NCBI GenBank assembly: GCA_965221195.1
Contig: OZ244864.1
Span: 868,001 to 932,000 of the forward strand
Reading direction: 5' to 3'
DNA: 64,000 nucleotides
Origin: Poriferisodalis sp965221195
GTDB lineage: Bacteria; Actinomycetota; Acidimicrobiia; Acidimicrobiales; Poriferisodalaceae
How positions within the stretch are numbered: position 1 is the stretch's first letter; each line of letters opens with the position of its first letter. This document shows, piece after piece, positions 18,379-27,168 of the stretch. Both the position numbers and the translations under genes were made by a program. The notes below the pieces were generated by a model. The model searched no databases. It was not told the origin of the DNA and worked only from the letters and a program-made list of their open reading frames with translations.

Positions 18379-21300
18379 ATGGTCGCGCGGGTGAGCGGGC
18401 AGACCGAAGGTGCGCCCAGTCGCGGCGGCGTTGCCGAGGGCAGTGAGCTATTCATCGTCGACAACTCGGTGTCGGGCTGGACGGGCTTGGAGTATCTGCG
18501 GCAGTGGTGCGAGATCTCTCGCGGTTTCGATATCGCGACGGGGTTCTTCGAAATCGGCTCGTTGCTCGATCTCGACGGCCACTGGCAGCAACTCGACAAG
18601 GTCCGCATTCTCATGGGAGAAGAGGTGTCGCTTCGCACCAATCAAGCATTCACCAAAGCGTTGGCTGAGCGCTTGGATCGTCTCGATGGCTCTTTGGAGA
18701 ACGAGAAAGGCAAGAACCCGTTTCTGGCAGGCGTAGATGGCATCGTCAAGGCGCTTCGCAGCGGCCAAATCGAATGCCGTGTGTTCCGCAAATCGAAGTT
18801 CCACGCCAAGGCGTACATCACTCACTCCAAGCTCGATGTGGTGGGTGCTCGGGCGCTGGTGGGCTCAAGCAATTTCACGCGTCCGGGACTCACACAGAAC
18901 ACCGAGCTGAACATCCAAGTGCAGGTGGGTGCTGAAGTTGCCCAGCTTCAGTATTGGTTTGACGCACATTGGGCCGCGGCTGAGCCTGTCACTGAGGAAG
19001 TGCTGAAGACGATCACTCGCCACACAGCCGAGCTAACACCGTTCGATGTTTACGCCAAGGCGCTGCACGAGTACTTCCGCGGCCAAGAGCTCGCCGCTGC
19101 CGAGTGGGATCGCAACTCCTCGCAGGTGTTCGACCAGCTCGACCAATACCAGCGCGAGGCGTACTGGTCGCTGATGAAGATCGCCCGACGCCACGGGGGA
19201 GCGTTCCTTTGTGACGGGGTTGGGTTGGGCAAGACGTTCGTCGGGCTGATGTTGATTGAGCGTCTGGTGCTGCACGAGAACAAACGAGTTGTTTTGTTCG
19301 CACCCAAAGCGGCGGTGGAAGGCGTCTGGCAGCCGCATATCGACACATGGCTCGATCACATCGGCGGGGTAGGGGGAAGCGCCGATTTCTCGAATCTGTC
19401 AGTGTTCAGCCACACTGACCTGAGCCGAGCGGGCGACTACCCGAAGCGTTTTGAGCGAATGGCTGTTCTGGCCGATGCAGTCGTGATCGACGAGGCGCAC
19501 CATTTCCGCAACCGGGGTCGGCTCGGCACTTACGACGGCACAAGGGGCGCCGACACGAGGTCGCGTTATTGGCGGATGTTCGACCTCATCAACGGCGCGC
19601 CTGATCCGACATCGGGAATACGTCCTCCTTCGCCGAGACCGAAGCAGGTGTTCATGCTCACTGCCACCCCGATCAACAACCGCATCACTGATTTGCGGCA
19701 CATGATCGAACTGTTCACTGGCGGTGACGACAGCTGGTTCGCCCGCACGCTCGGCGTCAACAACCTCACGGCGCACTTCCGCGACCTAGAGCGCGAGATG
19801 GAGGGTCGACTCAGCGACACCGACGCTGACCGTCCGGCTCTGTTCGACATGGCATCTGAGGGCATCGCCGAAGCCGGTGCAGGGCCGGTGGCGCGCGAAC
19901 TAGTCGTGCAGCGCAGCCGCGCATACGCGCGTCACAGTCAGAAGGCGTTGGGCGCGAGCGCGGCGATGTTCCCCCGTCGGGATCCTCCGCAGGTCGCGGA
20001 GTACTCCATTCGCAAGTCGTACGGCGAAGTGCTTGACATGTTCGAGGAGGCGTTTGAGCGTGACAATCCGCTGTTCACCCTTGCGATCTACTACCCGCTC
20101 TACTTCTACAACGGCGACCGCACCGACATCGGCCCCTCCGAGGAGAACCGCCAGCGCCAAGTCGTGGGGTTGATCCGCTCGATGTTCCTCAAACGCTTCG
20201 AGAGCAGCGTGTATGCGTTCACCAAGTCACTCGACCTGCTGATGCGCAAGCTGCTGGCATTCGCCGACAAGAACGTTGCTACCGAGCGCGAGCGTCATCA
20301 GCTCAGCGACTGGAAGCGGGTCAACGCCGATGTCATCGGCTTCCGGCCAGAACAGCAGCTCGGCTTCGGATCAGACTTCGACGACGACGAATCCGACAGC
20401 GACGACGTGGTGCCCCCCGAACTGGCCGAAGCAGCAGACCTGCTCGACCGCAGCGAATACGACGTGTCGGCCATTTTGGCTGAGGTGCGCCGCGACCTCG
20501 ACCGCATCGCCAGTTTCCTGTCACGCACTAAACAGTTCCGACCCGCCGACGATGACAAGCTGCGCCGTTTGAAAGAGCTGCTAACCAGCGACAAGGTGCG
20601 CGGCCCGCGCCGCTCAGTAGAGCGCCAAGTGTCGCAGAGCAGCTTGCTTCGCAACGAGCCGCTGGGCCGCAAGGTGCTGGTGTTTACCGAGTTCGCGGAC
20701 ACAGCGCGCTACGTAGCCAAGCACTTGCGCGAGGCAGGTATCGCCGGTGTCGAACAGCTTGACGGCGGATCATCGCGCAACCGAGCCGACGTGATTCGCC
20801 GCTTCGCTCCTTATTACAACGGCACATCGCCGGAGGAGCTGCAGCCGGGCAGCGAGATTGCGGTGTTGGTCTCTACCGATGTGTTGTCGGAAGGTCTCAA
20901 CCTCCAAGATGCCACGCTGTTGGTGAACTACGACATTCACTGGAACCCGGTACGGCTCATGCAGCGCATCGGTCGGGTGGATCGCCGCATGAATCCCGAG
21001 ATCGAGAAACAGATAGCAGCCGACGATCCAGAGGAAGCCGAAAGGCGGGGCGTGGTTCGGTACTGGAATTTCTTGCCACCCGACGATCTCGACCGCATCT
21101 TGCAGCTCTACGGACGGGTCAGCGGTAAGACCTTGCTGATCTCGCGAGCGCTGGGCATTGAGGGCCGCCAGCTGCTCACACCCGAAGACGATTTTGATGC
21201 CCTCAAGGAGTTCAACGCCGGTTATGAGGGCGAGATCACGCCCGTCGAGCAGTTGCACTTGGAATATCAGGAACTGCTGCGCTCTCATCCCGGTTTGGCC

Positions 21301-21762
21301 GACCAGCTCGACAAACTGCCCGGCGGCGCGTTCTCGGGCCGTGAGAGAGCATCAAGTCGACCAGCGTGGAAACCACGCGATCCGAAACTGCCTAGCATTT
21401 CTTCCGCTCTTGGGGACGACACCGACGACGGTGTGCGCGGTGTGTTCTTGTGCGTGACGCTGCCAGCGCTCGACACCGAGTCGTCAGGCGGCAAGTTCAC
21501 CCTTGAGGCCGGCCCGACGCGCTGGTATCTGTGGAATGCCGACACGGACGCGATCATCGAAGCCGGCGACGACATCGGCAACATGGCTGACTGCATTCGA
21601 TCAACGCCGCAGACACCTCGGCGCACCTGCTTCGAGATTGATGAACTGGTTGCTGTGCGCAAACGCGTCATGAGCCACATCGCCAACGACTACGAACGGG
21701 CGGCGCAGGTGCCAACTAGCGCGCCAAGGCCCCGCTTGGACTGCTGGATGGAACTGAACTGA
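18379..21762 (+). CDS. PLD-domain/SNF2-type helicase, motor and probable nuclease of an ISP-like restriction system
   Basis: The first about 200 residues form a phospholipase D-like domain with one HxK half-site (KFHAKAYI) and a GSSNFTRPG motif, as in PLD-family nucleases. The rest is a superfamily 2, SNF2-like helicase: Walker A in CDGVGLGKTF, DEAH box in VVIDEAHHFRN, motif III in MLTATPINN, helicase-C start in KVLVFTEFADTARY and motif VI in MQRIGRVDRR. The gene ends 18 bases before an ISP-type methyltransferase gene, so together they would make the translocating/cleaving and modifying/recognising halves of a restriction-modification system. The PLD domain would replace the Mrr-like nuclease of classical single-chain ISP enzymes. 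ATG 18379 has AGGA upstream; GTG 18346 is an alternative. Activity is inferred from domains. Confidence 0.85.
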   Translation: MVARVSGQTEGAPSRGGVAEGSELFIVDNSVSGWTGLEYLRQWCEISRGFDIATGFFEIGSLLDLDGHWQQLDKVRILMGEEVSLRTNQAFTKALAERLDRLDGSLENEKGKNPFLAGVDGIVKALRSGQIECRVFRKSKFHAKAYITHSKLDVVGARALVGSSNFTRPGLTQNTELNIQVQVGAEVAQLQYWFDAHWAAAEPVTEEVLKTITRHTAELTPFDVYAKALHEYFRGQELAAAEWDRNSSQVFDQLDQYQREAYWSLMKIARRHGGAFLCDGVGLGKTFVGLMLIERLVLHENKRVVLFAPKAAVEGVWQPHIDTWLDHIGGVGGSADFSNLSVFSHTDLSRAGDYPKRFERMAVLADAVVIDEAHHFRNRGRLGTYDGTRGADTRSRYWRMFDLINGAPDPTSGIRPPSPRPKQVFMLTATPINNRITDLRHMIELFTGGDDSWFARTLGVNNLTAHFRDLEREMEGRLSDTDADRPALFDMASEGIAEAGAGPVARELVVQRSRAYARHSQKALGASAAMFPRRDPPQVAEYSIRKSYGEVLDMFEEAFERDNPLFTLAIYYPLYFYNGDRTDIGPSEENRQRQVVGLIRSMFLKRFESSVYAFTKSLDLLMRKLLAFADKNVATERERHQLSDWKRVNADVIGFRPEQQLGFGSDFDDDESDSDDVVPPELAEAADLLDRSEYDVSAILAEVRRDLDRIASFLSRTKQFRPADDDKLRRLKELLTSDKVRGPRRSVERQVSQSSLLRNEPLGRKVLVFTEFADTARYVAKHLREAGIAGVEQLDGGSSRNRADVIRRFAPYYNGTSPEELQPGSEIAVLVSTDVLSEGLNLQDATLLVNYDIHWNPVRLMQRIGRVDRRMNPEIEKQIAADDPEEAERRGVVRYWNFLPPDDLDRILQLYGRVSGKTLLISRALGIEGRQLLTPEDDFDALKEFNAGYEGEITPVEQLHLEYQELLRSHPGLADQLDKLPGGAFSGRERASSRPAWKPRDPKLPSISSALGDDTDDGVRGVFLCVTLPALDTESSGGKFTLEAGPTRWYLWNADTDAIIEAGDDIGNMADCIRSTPQTPRRTCFEIDELVAVRKRVMSHIANDYERAAQVPTSAPRPRLDCWMELN

Positions 21763-21780
21763 TGATGTGCTACAAGCACG

Positions 21781-24147
21781 ATGACTGGTACATCTCCCAG
21801 TTGGATGACGGCCCTGGCGGATGGAGCTGAACTGATGCCGGAACCACGACCAGGACTGAGCGGTTCGGTTCTGCGACGCATCCGCACCCAAGCCGACCTG
21901 TTTGAGTACTTGGCCGACGAGTTGGGCTGGCCGATCGACGTTGACGGTTTCAACAGCTTCGATGAACAAGAGCGTCTGACTTGGGAGTGGTTGCCGTCTG
22001 ATATCGGCATTGACCAGGCCGACCTTGTGAGCCTGCGAAGGCTGCGCCAGTTGCGGCCACTCCACGCGGATCAGCCTTGGGGCATCTTCTTTGTCGAGTT
22101 CGACCGTGAGCGGCTGCCGGTCACCCAGTTCCGGAAACTGGCTCAGGCCTTCGCCCGTAGGCCGGGCCGGAGGTCGCCGGGCCACAACCGGCCGCGTTGG
22201 GACGCGGAGAACCTGCTGTTCGTGGTGACCACCGGGGGCGACCAGACGGTGCAGCTTCATCTGCTGGCCTTGTGGAACCGCGACGGGCGCGCGGACGAGA
22301 TTCGTTCGCTGGCGTGGCGGCCTCGACAAGGCAGCGACCGTCACTTGGCGAGACTGCATCACGAGCTGCTGCCGCGTCTGGCGTGGCCGTCTGGCGATGC
22401 CGTTGGGCGAGACGAGTGGATCGCACAATGGCGTGACGCGTTCAAGCTGCCGCACGGCGCGACCATCTCGACTGCTTCCCGTTTAGCTGCTCGGATGGCT
22501 GCCTGCGCCAGCGACCTCCGTGAGCAGATCGCCGAGGCGTTGGTTGCCGAAGCGGGATCAGGCCCGTTCACAGCGATGTTCGCCACCGTTCGCTCGCAAC
22601 TGATCGCCGATATTGAGCGGAACCGCTTCGCCGACATGTGCGCGCAGACCCTCGTTTACGGGCTGCTGTCTAGCCGGGTCACCTCGCCATCCGATTTCGG
22701 CACTTCGCCTGTGTACTCCGCGGTGCCGCTGTCTAATCGGTTCTTGGAGGCGTTCTTCGAGCAGGTCCACGACGAGGCCAGCGTGCTCGATCTTGCCGGC
22801 AGTGGGCTCGACCAGCTCATCGCCGATCTGCGAGTCAGCAACGTTGAGGCAATCCTTGACCAGTTCGGTACTACCGCCAAGGGCGGCGATCCGGTCATTC
22901 ATTTTTATGAGGAATTCCTCACCCAGTACGACCGCAAGATACGCGCCGACGCCGGCGCGTTCTACACACCGCAACCGGTGGTCGACTTCATGGTGCGCGC
23001 AGTTGATGAGGTGCTGCGCGAACGGTTCGGCCTCGCCATGGGCATTGCGGATGCTTCCAGTTGGGCTGAGGTCGCCGAGTGCTGTGGCTTCGACGTGCCC
23101 GACGGCGTGCCACCCGATCAGCCGTTTGTGACGATGATCGACCCAGCCACGGGTACCGGTACGTTCTTGGTGGCTTGGCTGTGCCAAGCCCGCGAGTCGT
23201 TTTTGCGGGGCGGTGGCAGCGAAGATGTTTGGCCTGAGCATTTAGCTCGCCATGTGCTGCCGCAGATGCATGGGTTCGAGCTGATGCTCGGCCCGTACTC
23301 AATAGCTCATCTCAAGGTGGCCTTGGAGCTGCACACCCACGGCGTTGCTGATGCCAGCGTGAACGTGTTACTGACAGACACTCTCGAGCATCAGGCCGCT
23401 CAAGGTCAGCTCGGCACCATGGCCGACCCGATCTCGGTTGAGGGCGAAGCCGCTGCCAAGTTCAAGGCATACAAGCGCTTCACAGTCGTGATCGGCAATC
23501 CGCCGTACCACCGTGAACAGAAGGCGTTGGGCGACACCAGCAAGCGCAAAGGCGGCGTCGTTCGCTTCAAGACTCCAGGCGTTGCGGGTTCGCCGCTGCT
23601 GGGTGCCGTCACCGAGCCGATGAGCCGGGCTGGTCTCGGCGGCCATCTCAAGAACGTGTACAACGACTACGTCTACTTCTGGCGCTGGGCCGTCTGGCAG
23701 GCCACCGAACTGCCGCCGGGACCTGGGGTGGTGGCGTTCATCACGGCTTCGTCGTATCTCGACGGCATCTCGATGGGTGGTGTTCGCCATCTGCTGCGCC
23801 AAGCGTTCGACGAACTGTGGATTGTTGACCTCGGCGGTGAGGGACGAGGCGCGTTAACCGAAGAGAACGTCTTCGACATCCAGACCCCAGTCGCCATCGC
23901 TATTGGCGTACGAACAGGTGCGACGAGCGCCGGTGTTGGAACCGCAGGCCCGGTGTCGCCCAGAGGCAGCACAAAATTGCGGGGGGGGGGGTTCGGAGCT
24001 TTGCGACCCATCAAGCACCGCGGCGGTCGGGCGAGCGAGTCCATCTGCTCTACCGGGCGAATGTGTAGTGCGCTACTTGCGCATCCAAGGCGACCGAGCC
24101 GCAAAGCTCGCTTGCCTGCGCAGCTTGCAGTTCAGCAGTCGTTTTGA
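21781..24147 (+). CDS. ISP-type N6-adenine DNA methyltransferase, N-terminal part (terminated early by frameshift at poly-G)
   Basis: The N-terminus (DLFEYLADELGWPID, later QPWGIFFVEFDRERLP) is typical of large methylases that pair with helicases. The methyltransferase core has motif I in IDPATGTGTFLVAWL (about residue 450) and motif IV in VVIGNPPYHREQ (about residue 570), so it should make N6-methyladenine. Homology continues through EENVFDIQTPVAIAIGVRTG and then meets 11 consecutive G at 23981-23991. After that this frame encodes unrelated residues and stops at 24147, giving 788 residues. Frame +1 carries the rest of the protein (next entry but one). Removing one G gives a single 1259-residue protein. 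ATG 21781 is used; ATG 21835 (MPEPRPG) with GGAG upstream is equally plausible. Confidence 0.85.
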   Translation: MTGTSPSWMTALADGAELMPEPRPGLSGSVLRRIRTQADLFEYLADELGWPIDVDGFNSFDEQERLTWEWLPSDIGIDQADLVSLRRLRQLRPLHADQPWGIFFVEFDRERLPVTQFRKLAQAFARRPGRRSPGHNRPRWDAENLLFVVTTGGDQTVQLHLLALWNRDGRADEIRSLAWRPRQGSDRHLARLHHELLPRLAWPSGDAVGRDEWIAQWRDAFKLPHGATISTASRLAARMAACASDLREQIAEALVAEAGSGPFTAMFATVRSQLIADIERNRFADMCAQTLVYGLLSSRVTSPSDFGTSPVYSAVPLSNRFLEAFFEQVHDEASVLDLAGSGLDQLIADLRVSNVEAILDQFGTTAKGGDPVIHFYEEFLTQYDRKIRADAGAFYTPQPVVDFMVRAVDEVLRERFGLAMGIADASSWAEVAECCGFDVPDGVPPDQPFVTMIDPATGTGTFLVAWLCQARESFLRGGGSEDVWPEHLARHVLPQMHGFELMLGPYSIAHLKVALELHTHGVADASVNVLLTDTLEHQAAQGQLGTMADPISVEGEAAAKFKAYKRFTVVIGNPPYHREQKALGDTSKRKGGVVRFKTPGVAGSPLLGAVTEPMSRAGLGGHLKNVYNDYVYFWRWAVWQATELPPGPGVVAFITASSYLDGISMGGVRHLLRQAFDELWIVDLGGEGRGALTEENVFDIQTPVAIAIGVRTGATSAGVGTAGPVSPRGSTKLRGGGFGALRPIKHRGGRASESICSTGRMCSALLAHPRRPSRKARLPAQLAVQQSF
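23981..23991 (+). repeat. 11-G homopolymer, probable slipped-strand phase-variation tract
   Basis: Eleven consecutive G inside the methyltransferase gene, exactly within the interval (about 23925-24056) where the conserved reading frame changes. Ten or thirteen G would join the two frames; eleven ends the protein at 24147. Sequencing error in the homopolymer is the alternative. Confidence 0.8.
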
Positions 24148-25561
24148 GCAAATCCCTGGCAGCGCCAATCTTTTAGAGCGCTTTACACCGCAGAGCGATG
24201 CCCCGTATTTCGACTGGCCTTCGATAGTCGACATATTCCCGTGGCTTCTCTCGGGCTGCCAAGTCAAGAGAACTTGGCCGATTGGGGAGTCAAAGAGCCT
24301 GCTTGAACGGCGCTGGCGAAGCTTGCTAGTTGTAGTGCCGAGACATCGGGCTGAGTTGCTGAGAGAGACCGGGAGTCGAACGGTCGAGGCCACACACGGA
24401 CCATTGCTCACTACCGGTGGGCGACTCCAGCCGATTCGAGCGCTGACAGAGGAAGCGAACCCAGAAGGATTCGAAAGGTACGGATATCGCAGCTTTGACC
24501 GCCAATGGATAATCGCCGACAACCGCGTTGTTGATGCACCAAAGAAAGACTTTTGGCGGGTGAGGGGGCGACGACAAGTGTTCTTGACAACGCTCACTTC
24601 CACGAAGCTCGGCTGGGGTCCAGTTCTGACCGTGTCGCCCTACGTGCCCGACTTGGATCACTTCCGCGGTTCCTATGGGGCGAAGAACGTTATGCCGCTA
24701 TACCGCGATGCCATTGCAGCGACAGCCAACGTCACCGATGGTCTGCTGGCAGCCCTCTGCACCGCATTTGACGTAAATTGGACCGCCGCCAATTCCGCAG
24801 CAGGTACCACAGGCACCGCTGACGCCGTAACGCTGCCTAACGCTGACGCTACGGCCTGCACCGCTGCCGCGGCCCGCCGCGCCGCCGACGAGAAGCCCAA
24901 CGCTGCCGCTGGTGATGGCCGGATGTCGGTCAGCGAGCCACCCACTGCCGAAGATCTGCTGGCCTATGTCTACGGTCTCGGCGGCACAGCGGCGTTCAGC
25001 GAACGGTTTGGCGACCAGTTGGCAGAGGCTGCCGGTCCGGTGCGCATCCCGATGACGGCTGATCGGGCGCTGTTTGACGAAGCTGTCGCCTTGGGTCGCG
25101 ACCTGCTGTGGCACCACACTTGGGGCGAAAGCTTTGCACCCAGCAAGCAAGCCAAGCTGCCCGAAGGCCGCGCCGCCGAAGTCGCGGCCCCGAGCGTCAT
25201 GCCAGAGAGTTTCAGTTACCACCCCGACACCGAGCAGTTGAGTGTCGGTGACGGCATCTTCGCCCCAGTCAGCCCTGATGTGTGGAGTTTTGAGGTGTCT
25301 GGCCTCAAGGTGCTGCAATCGTGGCTCGGCTACCGCATGCAGAACTCCAAAGGCAGGAAATCGAGTGAACTCGACAACATCCGCCCGACCCGCTGGACCC
25401 AGTCATCTGAGTTGTTGCTGCTGTGCTCAATTCTTGAGCACACCGTTGAGGTCACCCCGCAAGCCTCAGATTTACTGGGCCGTATCGTCAACGGCCCACT
25501 GATCGCAGCCGCCGATCTCCCCACTCCCACGCCTGCCCAACGCAAACCTCCAAAGCCATAG
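23993..25561 (+). pseudogene. ISP-type methyltransferase, C-terminal specificity part, out of frame in this sequence
   Basis: This frame continues the methyltransferase after the poly-G tract. The conserved part restarts at ECVVRYLRIQGDRAAKLA and then shows features of ISP-type C-terminal specificity domains: YRSFDRQWIIADNR, RQVFLTTLTSTKLG, VSPYVPDLDHFRGSYGAKN and VMPLYRDA, then SEPPTAEDLLAYVYGLGG. These regions read the target sequence in ISP enzymes. There is no convincing start codon with a ribosome site here, so without a frame switch it would not be made. An Ala-rich insert lies near 24790-24900. The segment 24100-24600 looks less G+C-rich than its surroundings, as target-recognition regions often are after exchange. 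I call it a pseudogene only for this sequence state; it is probably intact in a 10-G variant. Confidence 0.75.
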
Positions 25562-25712
25562 CACAGCACCCACCCACAAGCACCCCGCCGCGATCCCGAC
25601 CGCGTTCATGCCGTATGTCACTGTCACCGGCTATGCCTTGTCACACCGACCGTCTACCCTTGACCACAGGTATCACTGCTCAATAGGGCGTGCGACCGAC
25701 AGAGGAGCACCA

Positions 25713-25913
25713 ATGCCTGACATTTTGCCGATCGTGCCAGAGGAACGCAAGAACGAGCCGACGTTGGCTGAGCGCGTGGCCCGCGCGCGACGTGCCCGCG
25801 AGGAGGCGGCAGAGCGAGTGGCACGCCGTTACGCAGACACCAAACCAGATGAGCGCCGCTGGCGGGTGCGCGACAAGCTCAATCTAGGTTCGGAAACTCT
25901 GTATGTCAGATGA
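25713..25913 (+). CDS. Small charged coiled-coil protein, overlaps protease gene
   Basis: A 66-residue protein opening MPDILPIVPEERKNEP. The middle (LAERVARARRAREEAAERVARR) is a strongly charged helix, probably coiled coil. The ATG at 25713 is preceded by GAGGAG at normal spacing. The end overlaps the start of the protease gene by 11 bases (25903-25913), which implies translational coupling. I do not recognise the family; an adaptor or partner of the protease is an inference from overlap. A degenerate trace of its 3' end recurs near 26930-26980, supporting that it is a genuine conserved gene. Confidence 0.65.
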   Translation: MPDILPIVPEERKNEPTLAERVARARRAREEAAERVARRYADTKPDERRWRVRDKLNLGSETLYVR

Positions 25914-26757
25914 CGCTTCGGAAGACGGCGCACCCTTACAGAGCGCTTTCTTCAGGGCGACGGAGGCTTCCCGTTATGCGCGTCAAGCTGAGATCCGAAG
26001 CTATGAGAGTTCCACAGGTCGCAACCTGGTCGTTTTCTGGGGGCCGATTCTCTCCGCTGTGGTGACTCCCTTTGCCGATGCAATCAACGATGTTGAACTC
26101 GGTCAGCCGCTTGACCTCATGCTGACATCGCTCGGCGGCGATGCCGAAGCCGCGATTCGGATCGCGACGATGTGCCACGCTGGGCGGGATGATTTTCGTG
26201 TGATCGTGCCGGACACGGCGGCATCGGCCGCAACGCTCTTGGCACTGGCGGCCGAAGCAGTTGTTATGAGCGATACGTCTGCGCTCGGACCAGTAGACCC
26301 CCAGATTCTCTTGTCTGACCGAAATCAATACTTCCCGGCAAAGGGTATTGTCGAACTCGTTGATGATCTTGATGGCAAAACTCGCGACAACCCGCACGCG
26401 TTTGAGTTGTATGCCGCACTGCTGGCCGATGTGGATGCCATCGCGTATCAGACCGCAAAAGATGCCATCAGACGAACCGATGAACTTGTCCCAGAAGTTC
26501 TGCGCCTTCGCCGTGAGCCGCTACCTGCCGACAAGATTGATGCCATGACGCACAGTCTTCAGAGTGCTGCCATGCATTCTGCCACGATCGGACACACAAA
26601 GGCACAAGAACTCGGCATCCCCGCGGAATATCTGTCGCCTCATTCAACGGTTTGGGATCACCTATGGCGACTTCATGCTCATTACGCTTTCCTGCTCGGT
26701 CCTCAGCCACGAAAAAACCTGATTGAGGGCCGTCGAGTGTCATTCCGCTTCGACTGA
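25903..26757 (+). CDS. SDH family Clp-fold serine proteinase
   Basis: A 284-residue protein with a ClpP/SppA-like fold of the serine dehydrogenase proteinase (SDH) type. The oxyanion region is LMLTSLGGDAEAAIRIA, the likely nucleophile Ser is in DTAASAATLLALAA (about residue 108), and the diagnostic AVVMSDTSALGPVDPQI follows. There is no signal peptide, so it should act in the cytoplasm. The second half is helical and ends in a basic segment. It is coupled to the small coiled-coil gene and lies downstream of the ISP-type methyltransferase, the same order being traceable in a decayed copy just downstream. Whether it serves the restriction module (for example degrading a component or acting as an effector) is unknown. 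Confidence 0.8.
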   Translation: MSDDASEDGAPLQSAFFRATEASRYARQAEIRSYESSTGRNLVVFWGPILSAVVTPFADAINDVELGQPLDLMLTSLGGDAEAAIRIATMCHAGRDDFRVIVPDTAASAATLLALAAEAVVMSDTSALGPVDPQILLSDRNQYFPAKGIVELVDDLDGKTRDNPHAFELYAALLADVDAIAYQTAKDAIRRTDELVPEVLRLRREPLPADKIDAMTHSLQSAAMHSATIGHTKAQELGIPAEYLSPHSTVWDHLWRLHAHYAFLLGPQPRKNLIEGRRVSFRFD

Positions 26758-26821
26758 GTATTGGGGCATTCCCGCAGAGCAATTGAACGATTTCGCCCAC
26801 CTCACTGAACAATATATTTGG

Positions 26822-27007
26822 CCGCAGATTTGCTGGGTCGTATCGTCAACGGCCCACTTATCGCAGCCGCCGATCTCCCCACTCCCAAGCCTGCCCAGCG
26901 CAAACCCCCAAGGACGTAGCACTACAGGCGACTGCGTGACAAGCTCGATCCTGACTAGCTCAATCTTTGTCGGAACGCTTGTATGTCAGATGAGCCGCCG
27001 CACGAAG
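26822..27007 (+). pseudogene. Decayed duplicate of the ISP 3' end, small gene 3' end and protease 5' end
   Basis: Positions 26822-26924 encode ADLLGRIVNGPLIAAADLPT and match the last about 34 codons of the ISP gene (25461-25561) with few substitutions, including the stop. Directly after, 26930-27007 resembles the end of the small coiled-coil gene and the start of the protease gene (25857-25925), including GTATGTCAGATGA. About 290 bases present between these parts in the first copy are missing. An ATG at 26981 opens a short frame (MSDEPPHEGASPPG) that stops before the Fic gene. This is the remnant of a second paralogous module. Confidence 0.75.
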
Positions 27008-27168
27008 GCGCGTCCCCGCCGGGCGCTCCGCTGGCCCGGCGTGCGTGGTCAAACTACATCCATGAAGTACTAGTTCATATATAATTCATGTCAAATTAGT
27101 ATTTAAATGGCCAGAGCGTGTGTAGTCTGACCTGCGCGTTGGGCATCAACGAAAAATAGGAACCACAC

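Noticed and set aside
23903..25561. Independent gene starting at the TTG at 23903
   Set aside because: Its first about 50 codons are out-of-frame methyltransferase sequence; homology begins only after the poly-G tract, so this is the continuation of the upstream gene.
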